From: Arthrobacter sp. 9V
GTDB lineage: Bacteria; Actinomycetota; Actinomycetes; Actinomycetales; Micrococcaceae
Assembly: GCF_902506065.1 (NCBI RefSeq)
Contig: NZ_LR732912.1
Span: forward strand, 280,529 to 344,528
DNA: 64,000 nt
Direction: 5' to 3'
The notes under the pieces: model-generated
Told to the model about the DNA's origin: nothing
What the model saw: only the letters and a program-made list of their open reading frames with translations
Databases searched by the model: none
Shown: in pieces, positions 28,904 to 39,511 of the stretch
Layout: each line of letters opens with the position of its first letter
Position numbering within the stretch: position 1 is the stretch's first letter
Program-made: the position numbers and the translations under genes

Positions 28904-30868
28904 TCAACGGTAGCTGCGGTGCAGATTCTCCTTGGTCGAAGCGCCGGGGGAAGCATCGCCGATCCATGGGCCGGTCCCTTCGGACTGGTCCAGCACGCCG
29001 GCCTCCAACCAGGCGTAGTCGCCGGCGAGGACCTTGCGCGAAAGGTCGTGATCGCCGTCGTCAGTATTCCTCCACAGCTGATCGAAGTATTCGTCCACCC
29101 GAACGCGGGCCTGCTCGCAGTACGCCTCGGCCAGTTCGAACGCCGCGGCGCCTTGTTCCGGGCGGGTCCGGAGCAGCATTTCGGCCCGGGAACAGCATGC
29201 TGCCATGGCGAACAGCTCAGCGCCGATGTCCACAATCCTGCCCAGGAACGCCTGCTTGTGCTCGAGTTTCGCCTGCCACCTGCCCATGCCGTAAAAAGTC
29301 TGACGGGCCAGCCGCCGGGAGGACCTTTCCACAAAGCGCAGCTGCTTGCCAAGGCGACCGAACTCCGCATAGGACCGCGGGTCCATGCCTGCGCCCGCAA
29401 CCAGCTTCGGCAGCCAGCGGGCGTAGAAGCCGGAGGCCCCGACGGCGGCCCGCGCCTTATCCTGAAGGCTCGCGTCCGCTGAGGCGAGGTCGCCGGCGGC
29501 GGCAAGGTGGGCATCTACGGCCTCACGGGCAATCAGGAGTTTCATGATCTCACTGGACCCCTCGAAGATCCGGTTGATGCGGAGGTCACGGAGGAGCTGT
29601 TCAGCGGCCACAGCCCGTTCGCCGCGGGCTTCGAGGGAGTCGGCAGTTTCGAAGCCCCGGCCTCCACGGATCTGCACCAGTTCGTCCGCGATCCGGCAGC
29701 TCAGTTCCGTGGACCACAACTTAGCCAGCGCGGCTTCGATGCGAACGTCCTTTTGGCCGGCGTCAGCCATTTCGGCGGAGAGCTCGAAAACGGCCTCCAA
29801 TGCGAAAGTGGTGGCGGCGATGAAGGCGATCTTCTTGCCCACGGCTTCGTGTTTGCCTACCGGACGCCCCCACTGGGTCCGGGCGTTGGACCATTCGCGG
29901 GAGATCTTCAGGCTCCACTTTCCGGCGGCGACGCACAGTCCGGGGATGGAAAGTCGTCCTGTATTAAGGGTGGTGAGGGCGATCTTGAGCCCTTGGCCCT
30001 CACGGCCCAGCCGGTTGGCTGCGGGGACGCGAACCTGGTGGAAACGCGTCACCCCGTTCTCGATTCCACGCAAGCCCATAAAGGTGTTGCGGTTTTCCAC
30101 GGTGATGCCGGGGGAGTCCATTTCCACGACGAACGCCGAGATGCCGCCCTTGTGCTCCGTGCCGTCGGCATCGGTGTGCTGAGGAACCCTGGCCATGACC
30201 ACCACGAGTTCTGCGATCACGCCGTTGGTGGTCCACAGTTTCACGCCGTCCAGAAGGTAGGACCCGCCGTCGTCGGACAGTACGGCAGTGGCGCCCATGC
30301 GCGCGGGGTCGCTGCCGACGTCGGGCTCTGTCAGCAGGAAAGCGGTAATGGCGCCGGCAGCGCAACGCGGCAGGTATTCCTGCTTCTGTTCGAGCGTGCC
30401 AAATTCTTTCACGGGCTCCGGAACGCCGATGGATTGGTGGGCGGAAATGAGGGCGCCCAAGCTCGGATGTACCGATCCCAGCAGGGCAAGTGCGCGGCCG
30501 TAATAGACCAAGGACAGGCCTAAACCGCCATATTCGCGCGGGATCTTCATTCCGAAAACCCCCAAATCCGCGAGGCCTTTGAGGTATTCGTCCGGAATTT
30601 TGGCGTCGCGCTCGATCACGCGTCCGGACATGGTTTTGGCGAGTGTCACCAGGCGGGCCATGAATTCTTCGCCCCGCTGGACATCGTCTGTTTTGGCTTG
30701 TGGCCAGGGGTGGATGAGGCTAAGGTCAAAGCTGCCCAGGTACAGGCCTTTGGCAAAGCTGGGCCGGTTCCATTCGGTTTCCCGGGCAGCCTCGGCTACG
30801 GCACGGGCTTCTTCTGCGCTGGCATTGACGCTTGCGGCGGCGAGACTGTTGTCAGTGGCGGACGTCAT
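28904..30868 (-). CDS. Acyl-CoA dehydrogenase family protein (long form)
   Basis: 654 residues, larger than the common 380-residue ACADs and similar in layout to VLCAD/ACAD9-like proteins: an N-terminal extension, the ACAD core (AFLLTEPDVGSDPARMGATA for FAD, WTTNG, QIRGGRGFET and INRIFEGSSEIMK) and a C-terminal helical domain of about 170 residues. It should oxidise long-chain or unusual acyl-CoAs to enoyl-CoAs with FAD. GAGGAG precedes the ATG. It stands alone; no electron-transfer flavoprotein genes are adjacent. Confidence 0.9.
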   Translation of the reverse strand: MTSATDNSLAAASVNASAEEARAVAEAARETEWNRPSFAKGLYLGSFDLSLIHPWPQAKTDDVQRGEEFMARLVTLAKTMSGRVIERDAKIPDEYLKGLADLGVFGMKIPREYGGLGLSLVYYGRALALLGSVHPSLGALISAHQSIGVPEPVKEFGTLEQKQEYLPRCAAGAITAFLLTEPDVGSDPARMGATAVLSDDGGSYLLDGVKLWTTNGVIAELVVVMARVPQHTDADGTEHKGGISAFVVEMDSPGITVENRNTFMGLRGIENGVTRFHQVRVPAANRLGREGQGLKIALTTLNTGRLSIPGLCVAAGKWSLKISREWSNARTQWGRPVGKHEAVGKKIAFIAATTFALEAVFELSAEMADAGQKDVRIEAALAKLWSTELSCRIADELVQIRGGRGFETADSLEARGERAVAAEQLLRDLRINRIFEGSSEIMKLLIAREAVDAHLAAAGDLASADASLQDKARAAVGASGFYARWLPKLVAGAGMDPRSYAEFGRLGKQLRFVERSSRRLARQTFYGMGRWQAKLEHKQAFLGRIVDIGAELFAMAACCSRAEMLLRTRPEQGAAAFELAEAYCEQARVRVDEYFDQLWRNTDDGDHDLSRKVLAGDYAWLEAGVLDQSEGTGPWIGDASPGASTKENLHRSYR

Positions 30869-30930
30869 GGGAGAACTCCTCTAGCCGGTGGTGCCGGATG
30901 GAGCCAGGGTCCGCCTTGGGTGCGAACCCT

Positions 30931-31233
30931 TCAGCTGTCCCTCAATGCTACCCGCGAGTAGCTACCTGTGCTAGGGGAAACCTGCGGTTGGAATTCGGCC
31001 GGAATTTCCACTTGACCGGCATGGTGAACCACGCGGTCCCACGCAAAGTTAATGCCATGGACCAGCCCACCCAGAACTGCCTTTACGGCATACCAGGCAA
31101 TGCCCATTGCTCCGATAAGAATGATTGTTGCTATGGCTGCAGCGGCAATAAATGCCACCAAAAGTGCAGCGAAGACCAGCGTTCCAATGAATACGTAAGT
31201 GGCTGTATCAAGCGCAGAGAAGTCGAAATTCAT
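30931..31233 (-). CDS. Small membrane protein, unknown
   Basis: 100 residues with a single long or two close hydrophobic helices (TYVFIGTLVFAALLV, then an Ala/Ile-rich segment) and a polar C-terminus. Not recognised. The ATG at 31233 has GGGGGGAA upstream; the longer open frame to 31464 would be translated from repeat DNA and is not supported. Confidence 0.55.
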   Translation of the reverse strand: MNFDFSALDTATYVFIGTLVFAALLVAFIAAAAIATIILIGAMGIAWYAVKAVLGGLVHGINFAWDRVVHHAGQVEIPAEFQPQVSPSTGSYSRVALRDS

Positions 31234-31571
31234 GGTTCCCCCCGGGGCGACGGTGCGTGGGTCGACGCGGCGTGGCTGCGTCGATGCTCTGACACTAGGG
31301 GTGGCGGTGGTTTCCGGCCAGTGCAGAAACGCGTCGTGACGCCGTTGATATGGGATCGAAACCATACCTGACGGTAGGTTACGGAATGGTTGCGGCGGGC
31401 GGCTTCGGAAAGGCACGACGGCGGTGCTTCCGGCGCGCACGACGGCGGCGCTTCCGGCGCGCACGACGGCGGCGCTTCCGGCGCGCGGTCGCTCCGGCGA
31501 CGCTCTGCGTTAACCTTGTACGGGGCAGTTTTCGCTGCCAGCCAGGATTCGCAGCAGCTGAAGGAGAGTAG
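31234..31571. other. Divergent intergenic region upstream of jetA, with tandem repeats
   Basis: No gene is supported here. It holds a 24-bp tandem array (31413-31484) and, close to jetA, a GGAGAG ribosome-binding site. No clean promoter hexamer pair was found. Confidence 0.5.
31413..31484 (+). repeat. 24-bp tandem repeat, three copies
   Basis: Units start at 31413, 31437 and 31461 and read GCACGACGGCGG-YGCTTCCGGCGC; the second and third are identical and the first differs at one base. They end 87 bases before the jetA start. Confidence 0.9.
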
Positions 31572-33029
31572 TTGTCCCGTTCAGCCATGTCCTCCGCCGA
31601 CGCCATCAGCGCCCGGCTCCGTGACCTCGAACAGTTGACCAAGGGGCCCGCGTGGGCACTGACACGATCGGCGCCGTGGGTGATCGCCGTGCTGCAGGCA
31701 TCCTTTACCCGCACCAGGCCGCAGCTTCCGCTCGAAGAGTTCCATGCCGACGTCGACGCCTTCCTTGAGCAGCTCCGCCGCCAGGACCCGGCGCTGGGCG
31801 GCCAGCAAAACGGCAAGCTTTTTGGCGACGAATGGACGCGGAAGCAGTTCTTAACCCGGCGCAACCAATCAGGCCAGATCGTTTACGAGGTCACCGAACC
31901 GGCAGCCCGCGTGCTCGCGTTCCTGGACAGCCTCTCCAGTGAACGTTCCACCTTGAACGGGTCGCGGCTCGGCACACTGCTGGGCGATGTAGAGAAGCTC
32001 GCCAACGAGACAAACCCTGACCAGAGCGCGCGGCTGGAAGCCCTTGAAGAGGAAATCCAGGAGCGCCAGCAGCTGGTGGAAGACATCAGCTCCGGCGAAT
32101 TCGACGGGCTCTTGGATGACGAAGAGGCAGTTGAAGCCGCCGGCAACATCCTTGACCTGGCGGCCAGCCTGCCTGCCGACTACAAGAAAATGCGTGACCG
32201 GATCGAAGAATTGGTCGGCGAGCTCCGCAACCAGATCATCGAGGAATCCCTGAGCAAGGGCGCCACCATGGCCCAGGTTTTGGAGGCCGACAAACGCCTG
32301 CGGCAAAGCCCGGAAGGCCGCACGTTCCGCTCCTTTACGGCGTTCCTGGAAGATCCCCAGCAGCAACTGAGGTTCCGCTCGGCGATCGGTGAGGTGCTGA
32401 GCCGTCAATTCGCGGACGATCTCTCCCACGAGGATCGAGAAACGCTCAAGAACCTGGTGGCGGAACTGCGCACGCAGCACAGCCAGATCCAACGCATTTA
32501 CGGGAAGCTCTCCGAGAGCCTGAACACCTACATCCAGAGCGACGACGTCAGGCAGTCCGTCAGCCTGCGCAAGGTGCTGGCCGAGGCAGAGCAAGCCATC
32601 CGGTCCTTGCCCTACGAACGCGATCGTCCCGGCCTGGTCCGCGGGCCCGTGCTCTACAACGCCGGGTTCGAGTCGTTGGCCATGGTCAAACTTTTCGATC
32701 CCGACGAATTCGCCACACCCCCGCGGCTGGCCGATCCCATTGCCTTCAGTGACTCGGACCGCGTAAGGTCGGCGCGCACGGGCAAGGCCAAGCCCGCTGT
32801 TGTCCGGGCAGCCATGGCTGGCGCAACAACCCTGGGCGATGCCTGGGATAACCTCCCCGCCGAGGAACGCCACATCAACACCGTGCGCACCTTGCTGTCC
32901 ATGGCGCTGCAAACGGGCGCGGCCTTCAACCGGGCCACGTGGGAACACATCGACTTCGAACAAATCGACGGCAGCATCCGCACGGCGTACCTGCCTGTCG
33001 TCACGCTGAATGAGGATTCTGATGACTGA
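31572..33029 (+). CDS. jetA: Wadjet/Mks kleisin subunit JetA (DUF3375, MksF-like)
   Basis: 485 residues of the DUF3375 family, the MukF/MksF-like kleisin of Wadjet and Mks SMC complexes. Visible: an N-terminal winged-helix-like region ([35 protein letters not shown]), a long helical middle, and a C-terminal winged domain. It links the MukB-like heads. The start is TTG at 31572 with GGAGAG seven bases upstream; the ATG at 31587 is less well placed. Its last eight bases overlap jetB. First gene of a three-gene operon. Confidence 0.85.
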   Translation: MSRSAMSSADAISARLRDLEQLTKGPAWALTRSAPWVIAVLQASFTRTRPQLPLEEFHADVDAFLEQLRRQDPALGGQQNGKLFGDEWTRKQFLTRRNQSGQIVYEVTEPAARVLAFLDSLSSERSTLNGSRLGTLLGDVEKLANETNPDQSARLEALEEEIQERQQLVEDISSGEFDGLLDDEEAVEAAGNILDLAASLPADYKKMRDRIEELVGELRNQIIEESLSKGATMAQVLEADKRLRQSPEGRTFRSFTAFLEDPQQQLRFRSAIGEVLSRQFADDLSHEDRETLKNLVAELRTQHSQIQRIYGKLSESLNTYIQSDDVRQSVSLRKVLAEAEQAIRSLPYERDRPGLVRGPVLYNAGFESLAMVKLFDPDEFATPPRLADPIAFSDSDRVRSARTGKAKPAVVRAAMAGATTLGDAWDNLPAEERHINTVRTLLSMALQTGAAFNRATWEHIDFEQIDGSIRTAYLPVVTLNEDSDD

Positions 33030-33879
33030 AGAAATCACGACGACGGACGTCACCGACGCGGATGAGGTCACCGAAGTGGTGGTTGAGCCCGCTGCTGACG
33101 CTGAGCCTGCTCCTGAAGTCAGCCACGCTGACCCTTTCCGGGTCACTCCACGGGACACCTTCGTGGACGGCGCAGCGCTCTTCCCGGGCGACACCGGTGT
33201 GCTTCCCATGAAGGTCCGCCATGCTCTGGTGAAGCTGCTGAAGGGGCCGTACATTGACGGTGGCCGCGATGAGAAACTGTGGACAACCCTGCTGGACAAC
33301 CAGTTGATCCTCCGCAGCCGCCTCTCCGAGCTGTTCCTCACCCTCCAACTCGATCATGATCGCAAAATCGCAGTCCTCCGGCCCGTCGATCCTGAGGTCG
33401 TTGGTGCCAGCTCACGCTCCAGCATCCTGCGCCAGCAACGCGCTCTGAGCCGAGTGGAAACCATCGTCCTGCTGCGCCTGCGCCTCCTGCTTGACCGCCA
33501 TGTCACAGCCCAAACAGACCCCACCATCACCCGCGAAGAAATATCGGACCTCGTGGCCAACTACACGCCCGCAGGCCAACAAGATGCCCTGCGCGACTCC
33601 GACGTAGTCACCCGCACCATCACCAAACTCCTGGCCCGCCAACTCATCCTCCCCACCCCGCTGGATGACACGTACACCATCAGCAACGCCCTGCCCCTGG
33701 CCCTCCCCTTCGAAAACATCGGCGACATCCCGGCCCAAATTGAGGCCCTGATAGCAGTAGCCGCCGACGAATCAGGAACAGAGCCCTTCCTCGACCTGGA
33801 CCCCGACTCCTCCGCGGACGGGGACGACGACGCCGGCACCGCCGCGGACGGAACCAACGCTGAAGGGATCACAAAGTGA
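33022..33879 (+). CDS. jetB: Wadjet/Mks subunit JetB (DUF4194, MksE-like)
   Basis: 285 residues. The core from about residue 60 ([19 protein letters not shown]) through [17 protein letters not shown] to the winged-helix end is the DUF4194/MukE-like fold, which binds the kleisin. An acidic N-terminal tail (about 50 residues) and an acidic C-terminal tail ([18 protein letters not shown]) are longer than in typical JetB. The start ATG at 33022 lies inside the jetA stop (ATGACTGA) and is preceded by GAGGA; an ATG at 33010 is the alternative. Its stop overlaps jetC (GTGA). Confidence 0.82.
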   Translation: MTEEITTTDVTDADEVTEVVVEPAADAEPAPEVSHADPFRVTPRDTFVDGAALFPGDTGVLPMKVRHALVKLLKGPYIDGGRDEKLWTTLLDNQLILRSRLSELFLTLQLDHDRKIAVLRPVDPEVVGASSRSSILRQQRALSRVETIVLLRLRLLLDRHVTAQTDPTITREEISDLVANYTPAGQQDALRDSDVVTRTITKLLARQLILPTPLDDTYTISNALPLALPFENIGDIPAQIEALIAVAADESGTEPFLDLDPDSSADGDDDAGTAADGTNAEGITK

Positions 33880-36800
33880 CCATCGCAAGCATGCTCCCAC
33901 TAGGCGAACTCACCAACCCGGGCCAGATGCGCCTCGCGTTGGTGCAGGTGGTCAACTGGGGCACGTTCCATGGCGCCCACACCATGCACGTGGACCGGAA
34001 GGGCACGCTCCTGACCGGCAACTCGGGCGTAGGCAAGTCGACTCTCTTTGATGCGATGCTGCGTGTTTTTGATGCCCGCCCCCGCTCCAACGAGGCTGCT
34101 GCCCAGCGTTCCGGCGGTGCTGTGGAGGATAAGAGGACCACGTTCACGTACATGCGCGGCAAGGTTGGTGATAAGGCGGTGGGCGATAGCTCGGCCAGTG
34201 CCTTCCAACGCCCGGGTGCCACCTGGTCCGCCGTCGCGCTGACGTTTGATAACGCGGCCGGCACCAAGGTGACGGTGTCGGCGCTGTTCGATCTCCCGAA
34301 GAATGGCACGGAGTCCAGCGTCGGGCGTTTTTACGTGATCGATAGCAAGCCGTTGGATCTTGAAGCGATCGAGGGCATTGCGCAGAAGCGGTTCACCAAG
34401 GGTGCGCTGGAGTCGATCTTCCCGGATGGGCAGGTTTTCGATGTGCATAAGGCGTTCGCGGAGCGCTTCCGGCGCTTGCTCGGCATCAACTCGGACCAGG
34501 CACTTCCGCTGCTTCGCGTGATCCAGGCCGGTAAGGGCTTGGGTGGCAGCGTAAATACGTTCTTCCGCGACCAGGTGCTGGATGCTCCGGCAACGTTGGC
34601 TGCCGCCGATGATGTGGTGGAGGAGTTCAGCAACCTGATGTCCATCCGGCAGCGGCTGGAGGACGTGCGGCAGCAGCGGGATCAGCTGGCTCCGGTTCCG
34701 GGGCTGAACAAGGAGTACGCGCAGGCGTTGCTGGACGCGAACCGGCTGCGGGAGCTGGCCGGCGAGGAGTTCGAGGCTTACAAGCAGCAGCTTGCGGTCA
34801 CGGTTCACGCCAAGACGCTGGCTCGTTTCAAGGAGTTGGCTCAGTCCAAAGCCCAGGAATTGGCTGCCGAGCGCACGGTGCGGGACTTTTTAGCCAAAGA
34901 GCTCCGGGATCTTGAGCTGGATTACAACAACCGCGGCGGCAACGCGATATCGGCCATTGAGCAGTCGTTGGAGAACGCGAAGGTTGGCCTTAAACTGCGT
35001 CAGCAGGTTGAGGATTCGGCCAAGAAGGCATTGGCCGACGCCGGGCTGAACCTTGAGTGGTCCGCTGAGGGCTGGGATCAGGCGCATGAGCAGGCGGCGG
35101 CCCGCTCCGCTGAGTTGAAGGACGATTCGGAGGCGCTCAAGGAGCTTCGCTTTGAGGCTTTTGACGGCCATGCCACCAAGAAGCGTGAGCTTGCCGCGGC
35201 CCAGCAGGAGCTGCTTTCCTTGCGGTCGCGCAAATCGCTGCTGCCGCCGTCGAGCATTGAAAACCGGGCTGCCATAGCAGCTGCCACCGGTGTACCGGAA
35301 GAGCGGATGCCCTTTGGCGGTGAGCTGATCGATCTCGCCGAAGGACAGGACCAGTGGCGTCCGGCCGCCGAGCGCGCGCTGCGTAACCTCGCCACCACGT
35401 TGCTGGTTCCGGGCGAGCACTTCGCGGCGGTGACCCGCTATTTGAACGACAACACCGTCCGTGGCGCACTTCGCGCCATTGATGTGTCCAAGCCGCTCGC
35501 CGGCGGTGCGCTAGCTGTGGAGGACGTGTCCGACGGCGACCTCTTGACTAAGTTGAGCATCCTCACCTCCGGTTCCAATGCGGATGCGGGGGAATGGATC
35601 CGGGAGCGGATCGCCCTGGACTTCGCATACCCGTGCGTTGAGGACCCGGACGAGCTTGCGTCCATGGACAAGGGCCTGAGCCTGGGCGGTGTGGTCAAAC
35701 GCAACCGGCACACGGTGGAAAAGGACGACCGTTTCACCAGCCGCCAGGATTACGTCCTCGGTTTCGACAACGCGTCCAAGCTTGAGCTGGTTGCAGCGCG
35801 GGTGGGCGAGTTGGAAAACGAGCTCGTGAAAGCCGCGGAACTTGCCCAGAGCCGCGAGGACTCGCACCAGGGTATGGCTCGCCAGCTCGAGGCCCTGCGC
35901 CGGGTTGCCGAAGATGAGCGGCCTTGGGAGCAGGTCTCGGCAGCCGTCGCCGCGGACGAGCTTGCCAGGATCGAGCAGCGTCTTACTGACGCTTTAGCTG
36001 CTCAGGCGGACCTTGAGCCGTTGCGTGCCAGCATCGAAACCGTCCGGGAAAAGCACCAGTCCTCCACAGGCACGGCCGCTGTGCTGCAGAGCGAATACAA
36101 AGCGCTCGACCATAAGATGACCACGGCGGACGGCCTGCTCGATGCGGCGAGGCTGAAGCTGGAGCAAGCACCGCCGTCGGCGTCCACCGTTACCGCGCTG
36201 GAGCCGTACTTCGATGGCATCGCAGAGGTCAACGAACTGTACGAGCTGGACAACCTGGCCAACAGCGTCCGCAATAAGCTGCTCGATGAGCTGCACGCGG
36301 CGGAATCTCGCGGGCAGGCGACAGCCGAACGGCTGACCCGCATGTTTGAAGCTTTCGTGCGGGACTGGGGAAGTGCCATCAGCGCCGATCACGGCACGTC
36401 GATCGGGGCTGCCGGGGATTTCGAGTCCCGTTACCACGCGATCGTCAGTGACGGGTTGCCTGCTCAGGAGGCTGAGTTCCGGCTGTTCTTCAACCAGCGC
36501 ACGCACGAATCGTTCAGCACGCTCCTGCATCTGCTGGACGAGGAACGCCGCAGCATCACCAGCCGCATCCTGCCCCTCAACGGCATCCTGTCCCAGGTCA
36601 ACTTCCATGAGGGCAGCTTCCTCGAATTGGACATCAAGCAGACGCTTCCGGCCACCGCCAAACAGTTCAAGGACGCTATCCATAATGCCTTGAAAGCCAG
36701 GCACACCCGCCCATCGCGTGGCGCTGCTTCTGCGACCGGTTCAGCGGTGGAAGTGGACGACGACGCCGAGCTCACCGCGCGCTACAAATCGCTGGAAACC

Positions 36801-37352
36801 CTGGTGAAACGGCTTGGATCGCAGACCCCGGAGGATCGGCGGTGGCGTGCTGAGGTGCTGGATGTCCGCGGGCACCTGTTTATCCAGTGCAAGGAACACC
36901 GTGAGGTTGCGTCCAAGTCGGGCGGCACTGGCAAGTCAGGCAAAAAGAAGACTGAAGTCTTCATGCACGCCGATACCGGGTCCATGTCCGGCGGTGAGCG
37001 CCAGCGTTTCACGGCCTTCATCATGGCCGCGGCGCTGAGCTACCAGTTGGGCATCGCCGAGCAAGGGTTCACCACCTACGGAACCGTGATGATGGACGAA
37101 GCTTTCGTGTTGGCTTCCGAGGAATTCGCGGGCGCCGGCATCAAGGCGCTTCACGAATTCGGCTTCCAGTTGCTCCTTGCGGCTCCGGAAAACGTGATCG
37201 ACCTGTCCCGGCACCTGGGATCAGTCACGGAAATCCTCCGCGACAAACGAACCAATCGCTCGGGTGTGCTCACCGCTCCGGTCATCGCCGGCCCCGGTGA
37301 GCCTGGAGCCTGGCGCTCCGAAGCCAACCCGGTGGACATCGTCCTGCGCTGA
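33876..37352 (+). CDS. jetC: Wadjet/Mks SMC ATPase JetC (MksB/MukB-like)
   Basis: A 1158-residue SMC-like ATPase. Near the N-terminus it has the family phrase [17 protein letters not shown], then Walker [10 protein letters not shown] (48-56). Long coiled-coil arms with a hinge-like globular middle follow. The ABC signature [11 protein letters not shown] is near 1037 and Walker B/D-loop [14 protein letters not shown] near 1070. With JetA and JetB it would form a loop-extruding complex that, in Wadjet, recognises small circular DNA. The expected fourth gene, the topoisomerase-VI-like nuclease jetD, is not downstream: a perfect palindrome follows 18 bases after the stop and the next gene is convergent and unrelated. 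Confidence 0.88.
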   Translation: MTIASMLPLGELTNPGQMRLALVQVVNWGTFHGAHTMHVDRKGTLLTGNSGVGKSTLFDAMLRVFDARPRSNEAAAQRSGGAVEDKRTTFTYMRGKVGDKAVGDSSASAFQRPGATWSAVALTFDNAAGTKVTVSALFDLPKNGTESSVGRFYVIDSKPLDLEAIEGIAQKRFTKGALESIFPDGQVFDVHKAFAERFRRLLGINSDQALPLLRVIQAGKGLGGSVNTFFRDQVLDAPATLAAADDVVEEFSNLMSIRQRLEDVRQQRDQLAPVPGLNKEYAQALLDANRLRELAGEEFEAYKQQLAVTVHAKTLARFKELAQSKAQELAAERTVRDFLAKELRDLELDYNNRGGNAISAIEQSLENAKVGLKLRQQVEDSAKKALADAGLNLEWSAEGWDQAHEQAAARSAELKDDSEALKELRFEAFDGHATKKRELAAAQQELLSLRSRKSLLPPSSIENRAAIAAATGVPEERMPFGGELIDLAEGQDQWRPAAERALRNLATTLLVPGEHFAAVTRYLNDNTVRGALRAIDVSKPLAGGALAVEDVSDGDLLTKLSILTSGSNADAGEWIRERIALDFAYPCVEDPDELASMDKGLSLGGVVKRNRHTVEKDDRFTSRQDYVLGFDNASKLELVAARVGELENELVKAAELAQSREDSHQGMARQLEALRRVAEDERPWEQVSAAVAADELARIEQRLTDALAAQADLEPLRASIETVREKHQSSTGTAAVLQSEYKALDHKMTTADGLLDAARLKLEQAPPSASTVTALEPYFDGIAEVNELYELDNLANSVRNKLLDELHAAESRGQATAERLTRMFEAFVRDWGSAISADHGTSIGAAGDFESRYHAIVSDGLPAQEAEFRLFFNQRTHESFSTLLHLLDEERRSITSRILPLNGILSQVNFHEGSFLELDIKQTLPATAKQFKDAIHNALKARHTRPSRGAASATGSAVEVDDDAELTARYKSLETLVKRLGSQTPEDRRWRAEVLDVRGHLFIQCKEHREVASKSGGTGKSGKKKTEVFMHADTGSMSGGERQRFTAFIMAAALSYQLGIAEQGFTTYGTVMMDEAFVLASEEFAGAGIKALHEFGFQLLLAAPENVIDLSRHLGSVTEILRDKRTNRSGVLTAPVIAGPGEPGAWRSEANPVDIVLR

Positions 37353-37370
37353 CGTCACCTCTGCCGGCGC

Positions 37371-37438
37371 ACCCAAGTAGGTAGCAGACCAGGCCGTTTT
37401 GAGGGTTCTAAACGGCACCTGCTGCTACCTACTTGGGT
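37371..37438. terminator. CCAAGTAG-ended palindrome, bidirectional terminator
   Basis: The arms 37371-37387 (ACCCAAGTAGGTAGCAG) and 37422-37438 are perfect reverse complements, with an inner GCCGTTT/AAACGGC stem. It sits between the convergent jetC and FBP-domain genes, so it can end both transcripts. Confidence 0.7.
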
Positions 37439-37449
37439 ACTATTCGCGG

Positions 37450-37944
37450 CTATTTCGCGCGGACGCGGTCCAGGAACTGTTCGGTCCTGGCCACCAGGCC
37501 TGCGATTTGTCGAACAACGACGGCGGCCGGGTCCGGGTTGATCTCGTTGGCGGGCGGTTCCTTGCGCACGTTGGCGCTGCAGCCGAACTCCGCGCAGATC
37601 AGTGTCCCCACGGTGTTGCCATCCTTACCGGATTGTCCGGCTTTCTTGGCGACCCACAGATATACGTCATCTTTTGAGAAAACGTCGCGGCATAGTTCGC
37701 AGAGGACCACTCGCCTCTTCCCGGATCCGCCTTCGGGTGCACGGAGCATGATTCCAGTGAGTTTTCCCCGGTGCGGAACCACGAGGTACCCGCGCTGGGG
37801 CATCTTTTCGTCCCGCCAGCCCAGGAATTCCAGGTTGTCCCAGTTGATGGTTTCGAAATCCCGCGGGAGGTTCATCTTGGCGGCCTCTGATCGGCTGGCG
37901 TTGATGAACGACGAACGGATTTGTTGGGCAGTGATTTTTTGCAT
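37450..37944 (-). CDS. FBP-type treble-clef zinc-finger protein (EF-G binding family)
   Basis: 164 residues with a C-terminal FBP zinc finger: LCELCRD and LICAEFGCSANVR supply four Cys ligands. FBP domains were defined in FusB-type proteins that bind elongation factor G and release it from fusidic-acid-stalled ribosomes. A standalone FBP domain in actinobacteria probably has a housekeeping ribosome role; resistance should not be assumed. AAAGAAG precedes the ATG. Confidence 0.82.
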   Translation of the reverse strand: MQKITAQQIRSSFINASRSEAAKMNLPRDFETINWDNLEFLGWRDEKMPQRGYLVVPHRGKLTGIMLRAPEGGSGKRRVVLCELCRDVFSKDDVYLWVAKKAGQSGKDGNTVGTLICAEFGCSANVRKEPPANEINPDPAAVVVRQIAGLVARTEQFLDRVRAK

Positions 37945-38384
37945 GGCAAAGCTTCTTTCGGAAATGGTCGACGTCGGCGCGGCTTCGGGCGCGCGCGAAA
38001 TGGCAGAAGTCGTCGGTCATCCGGCAAAACAGGGCACAACAAAGGGACCCGAAGAACGGATGCCTGGCCGGGAGCCTAGGAAGATACCGACGTACGGGGG
38101 AGTGCCAAGCAGGCCAGAGCGGCCACCTCGCCAACCATGGCTGCAGCAACTGAAACAGTGCGCACGCTCATCCCCTCGTTTCGATTCCTTAAGAAGCGGT
38201 AGTCCGCTGCCGCCAATACTTTCAAAACTTCCGGGCAGATGTCCACTGCGGGAGGGTTTAGTGGAAAGCCGCGGGATGTGGAAGAGCGTTGGGGTTAGGG
38301 GCTTGGGATGTGAGCGATGGTGTGATCTGCATCGCATTTGGCCGATAGCGTGGATTAGGTGACGCAAACGTTTCTTAATTATCC
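37945..38384. other. Long intergenic region, no gene supported
   Basis: 440 bases between the FBP gene and the DtxR-type box. Open frames on both strands here have no ribosome-binding sites and no recognisable domains. I see no clear RNA gene or repeat. Confidence 0.4.
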
Positions 38385-38403
38385 GGAGGGTAGGCTAGCC
38401 TTA
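38385..38403. promoter_or_regulatory. DtxR/IdeR-type iron box
   Basis: GGAGGGTAGGCTAGCCTTA matches the 19-bp DtxR/IdeR palindrome consensus (TWAGGTWAGSCTWACCTWA) at about 15 of 19 positions, with a perfect GGCTAGCC centre. It lies 33 bases before the siderophore-binding lipoprotein gene, so the import operon should be repressed when iron is plentiful. Confidence 0.8.
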
Positions 38404-38435
38404 CTTAGGTTCGCATCACTTACTTAAGGAGTCCC

Positions 38436-39506
38436 GTGGCTTCCCTTCTCCCACGCCGCGCCCTGCTCAAAACAGCAGGAACCGCAACGGCCGCACTTGC
38501 CGCCGTCGCCCTCACGCTCACCGGCTGCTCCACTGGTCCGGCAACCACCACACCGGCAACTGAGCAGGCGGAATCCGCAGCTTTCCCGGTGACCATCAAG
38601 AACGTCTTTGGTGAGACCACCATCAAGGAACAGCCCAAGCGCGTAGTCACCGTCTCGTGGGTCAATGATGACGTCGCGATCGCCCTGGGCGTTGTCCCCG
38701 TTGGCGTTCCGAAGAACGAGTGGGGCAACAATGACAAGGGCTCCACCCCTTGGAAGGACGCAGCACTGGAGAAGCTCGGCGCCGGTTTCGGCACCGACAA
38801 GGCTCCCGTTCAGTTCTCCGAGGCGGACGGCATCAACTTCACCGAGATCGCCAAGCTCAACCCGGACGTCATCCTGGCCGCCTACTCGGGCCTGGAAGAA
38901 GCTGACTACAAGAAGCTCAGCGAAATCGCCCCCGTTGTGGCGCAGCCGGAACTCGCGTACGGCACCCCGTGGCAGGAAAGCACCACCCTGATCGGCAAGG
39001 CACTGGGCAAGGAAGCCGAAGCGAAGAAGCTGATCGAGGACACCGAAACCACCGTCAAGGAAAAGGTTGCCAAGTTCCCGCAGATCAAGGACAAGACCTT
39101 CATCTACGGCAACCTTGAGCCTGCCAAGGGTGATGGCGCCAACGTTTACACGGCCATCGACAACCGCCCCCGCTTCCTCTCCGAAATTGGCATGAAGCTT
39201 GCTCCGGTGGTCACCGAAAACACCAAGAGCGCTACGGAATTCTTCATCCCGTGGTCTGCTGAAAAGGCCAACGAGCTCGAATCCGACGTCTTCGTCACTT
39301 GGGTGCCGGATGCCACCACCGCTGACGCCATCAAGGCTGACCCGCTGCTCGGCCAGATCCCGGCCATCAAGAAGGGCGCTCTGGTTGCTGATTCGGACCA
39401 GACTCTGACGCTCTCCATCTCCGCTTCATCGCCGCTGAGCCTGCCGTGGGCACTGGACACGTTCCTGCCGCAGCTGGGTAAAGCAGCAGACGCAGCGGGC
39501 AAGTAA
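38436..39506 (+). CDS. Iron-siderophore ABC transporter, substrate-binding lipoprotein
   Basis: A 356-residue class III (FepB/FhuD-like) binding protein. The lipobox TLTGC has Cys at residue 31; two lobes with a long linking helix follow (KRVVTVSWVNDDVAIALGV; INFTEIAKLNPDVILAAYSG). It captures ferric siderophore outside the membrane for the two permeases encoded next. The start is GTG with AGGAG upstream. First gene of a five-gene iron operon under a DtxR-type box. Confidence 0.92.
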   Translation: MASLLPRRALLKTAGTATAALAAVALTLTGCSTGPATTTPATEQAESAAFPVTIKNVFGETTIKEQPKRVVTVSWVNDDVAIALGVVPVGVPKNEWGNNDKGSTPWKDAALEKLGAGFGTDKAPVQFSEADGINFTEIAKLNPDVILAAYSGLEEADYKKLSEIAPVVAQPELAYGTPWQESTTLIGKALGKEAEAKKLIEDTETTVKEKVAKFPQIKDKTFIYGNLEPAKGDGANVYTAIDNRPRFLSEIGMKLAPVVTENTKSATEFFIPWSAEKANELESDVFVTWVPDATTADAIKADPLLGQIPAIKKGALVADSDQTLTLSISASSPLSLPWALDTFLPQLGKAADAAGK

Positions 39507-39511
39507 CTGCA

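Noticed and set aside
31379..31864. 161-residue minus-strand protein containing Arg/Ala repeats
   Set aside because: It reads through the 24-bp DNA repeats and the start of jetA.
37450..37944. Fusidic-acid resistance gene
   Set aside because: Only the FBP zinc finger is shared with FusB; this is a common housekeeping domain in actinobacteria.
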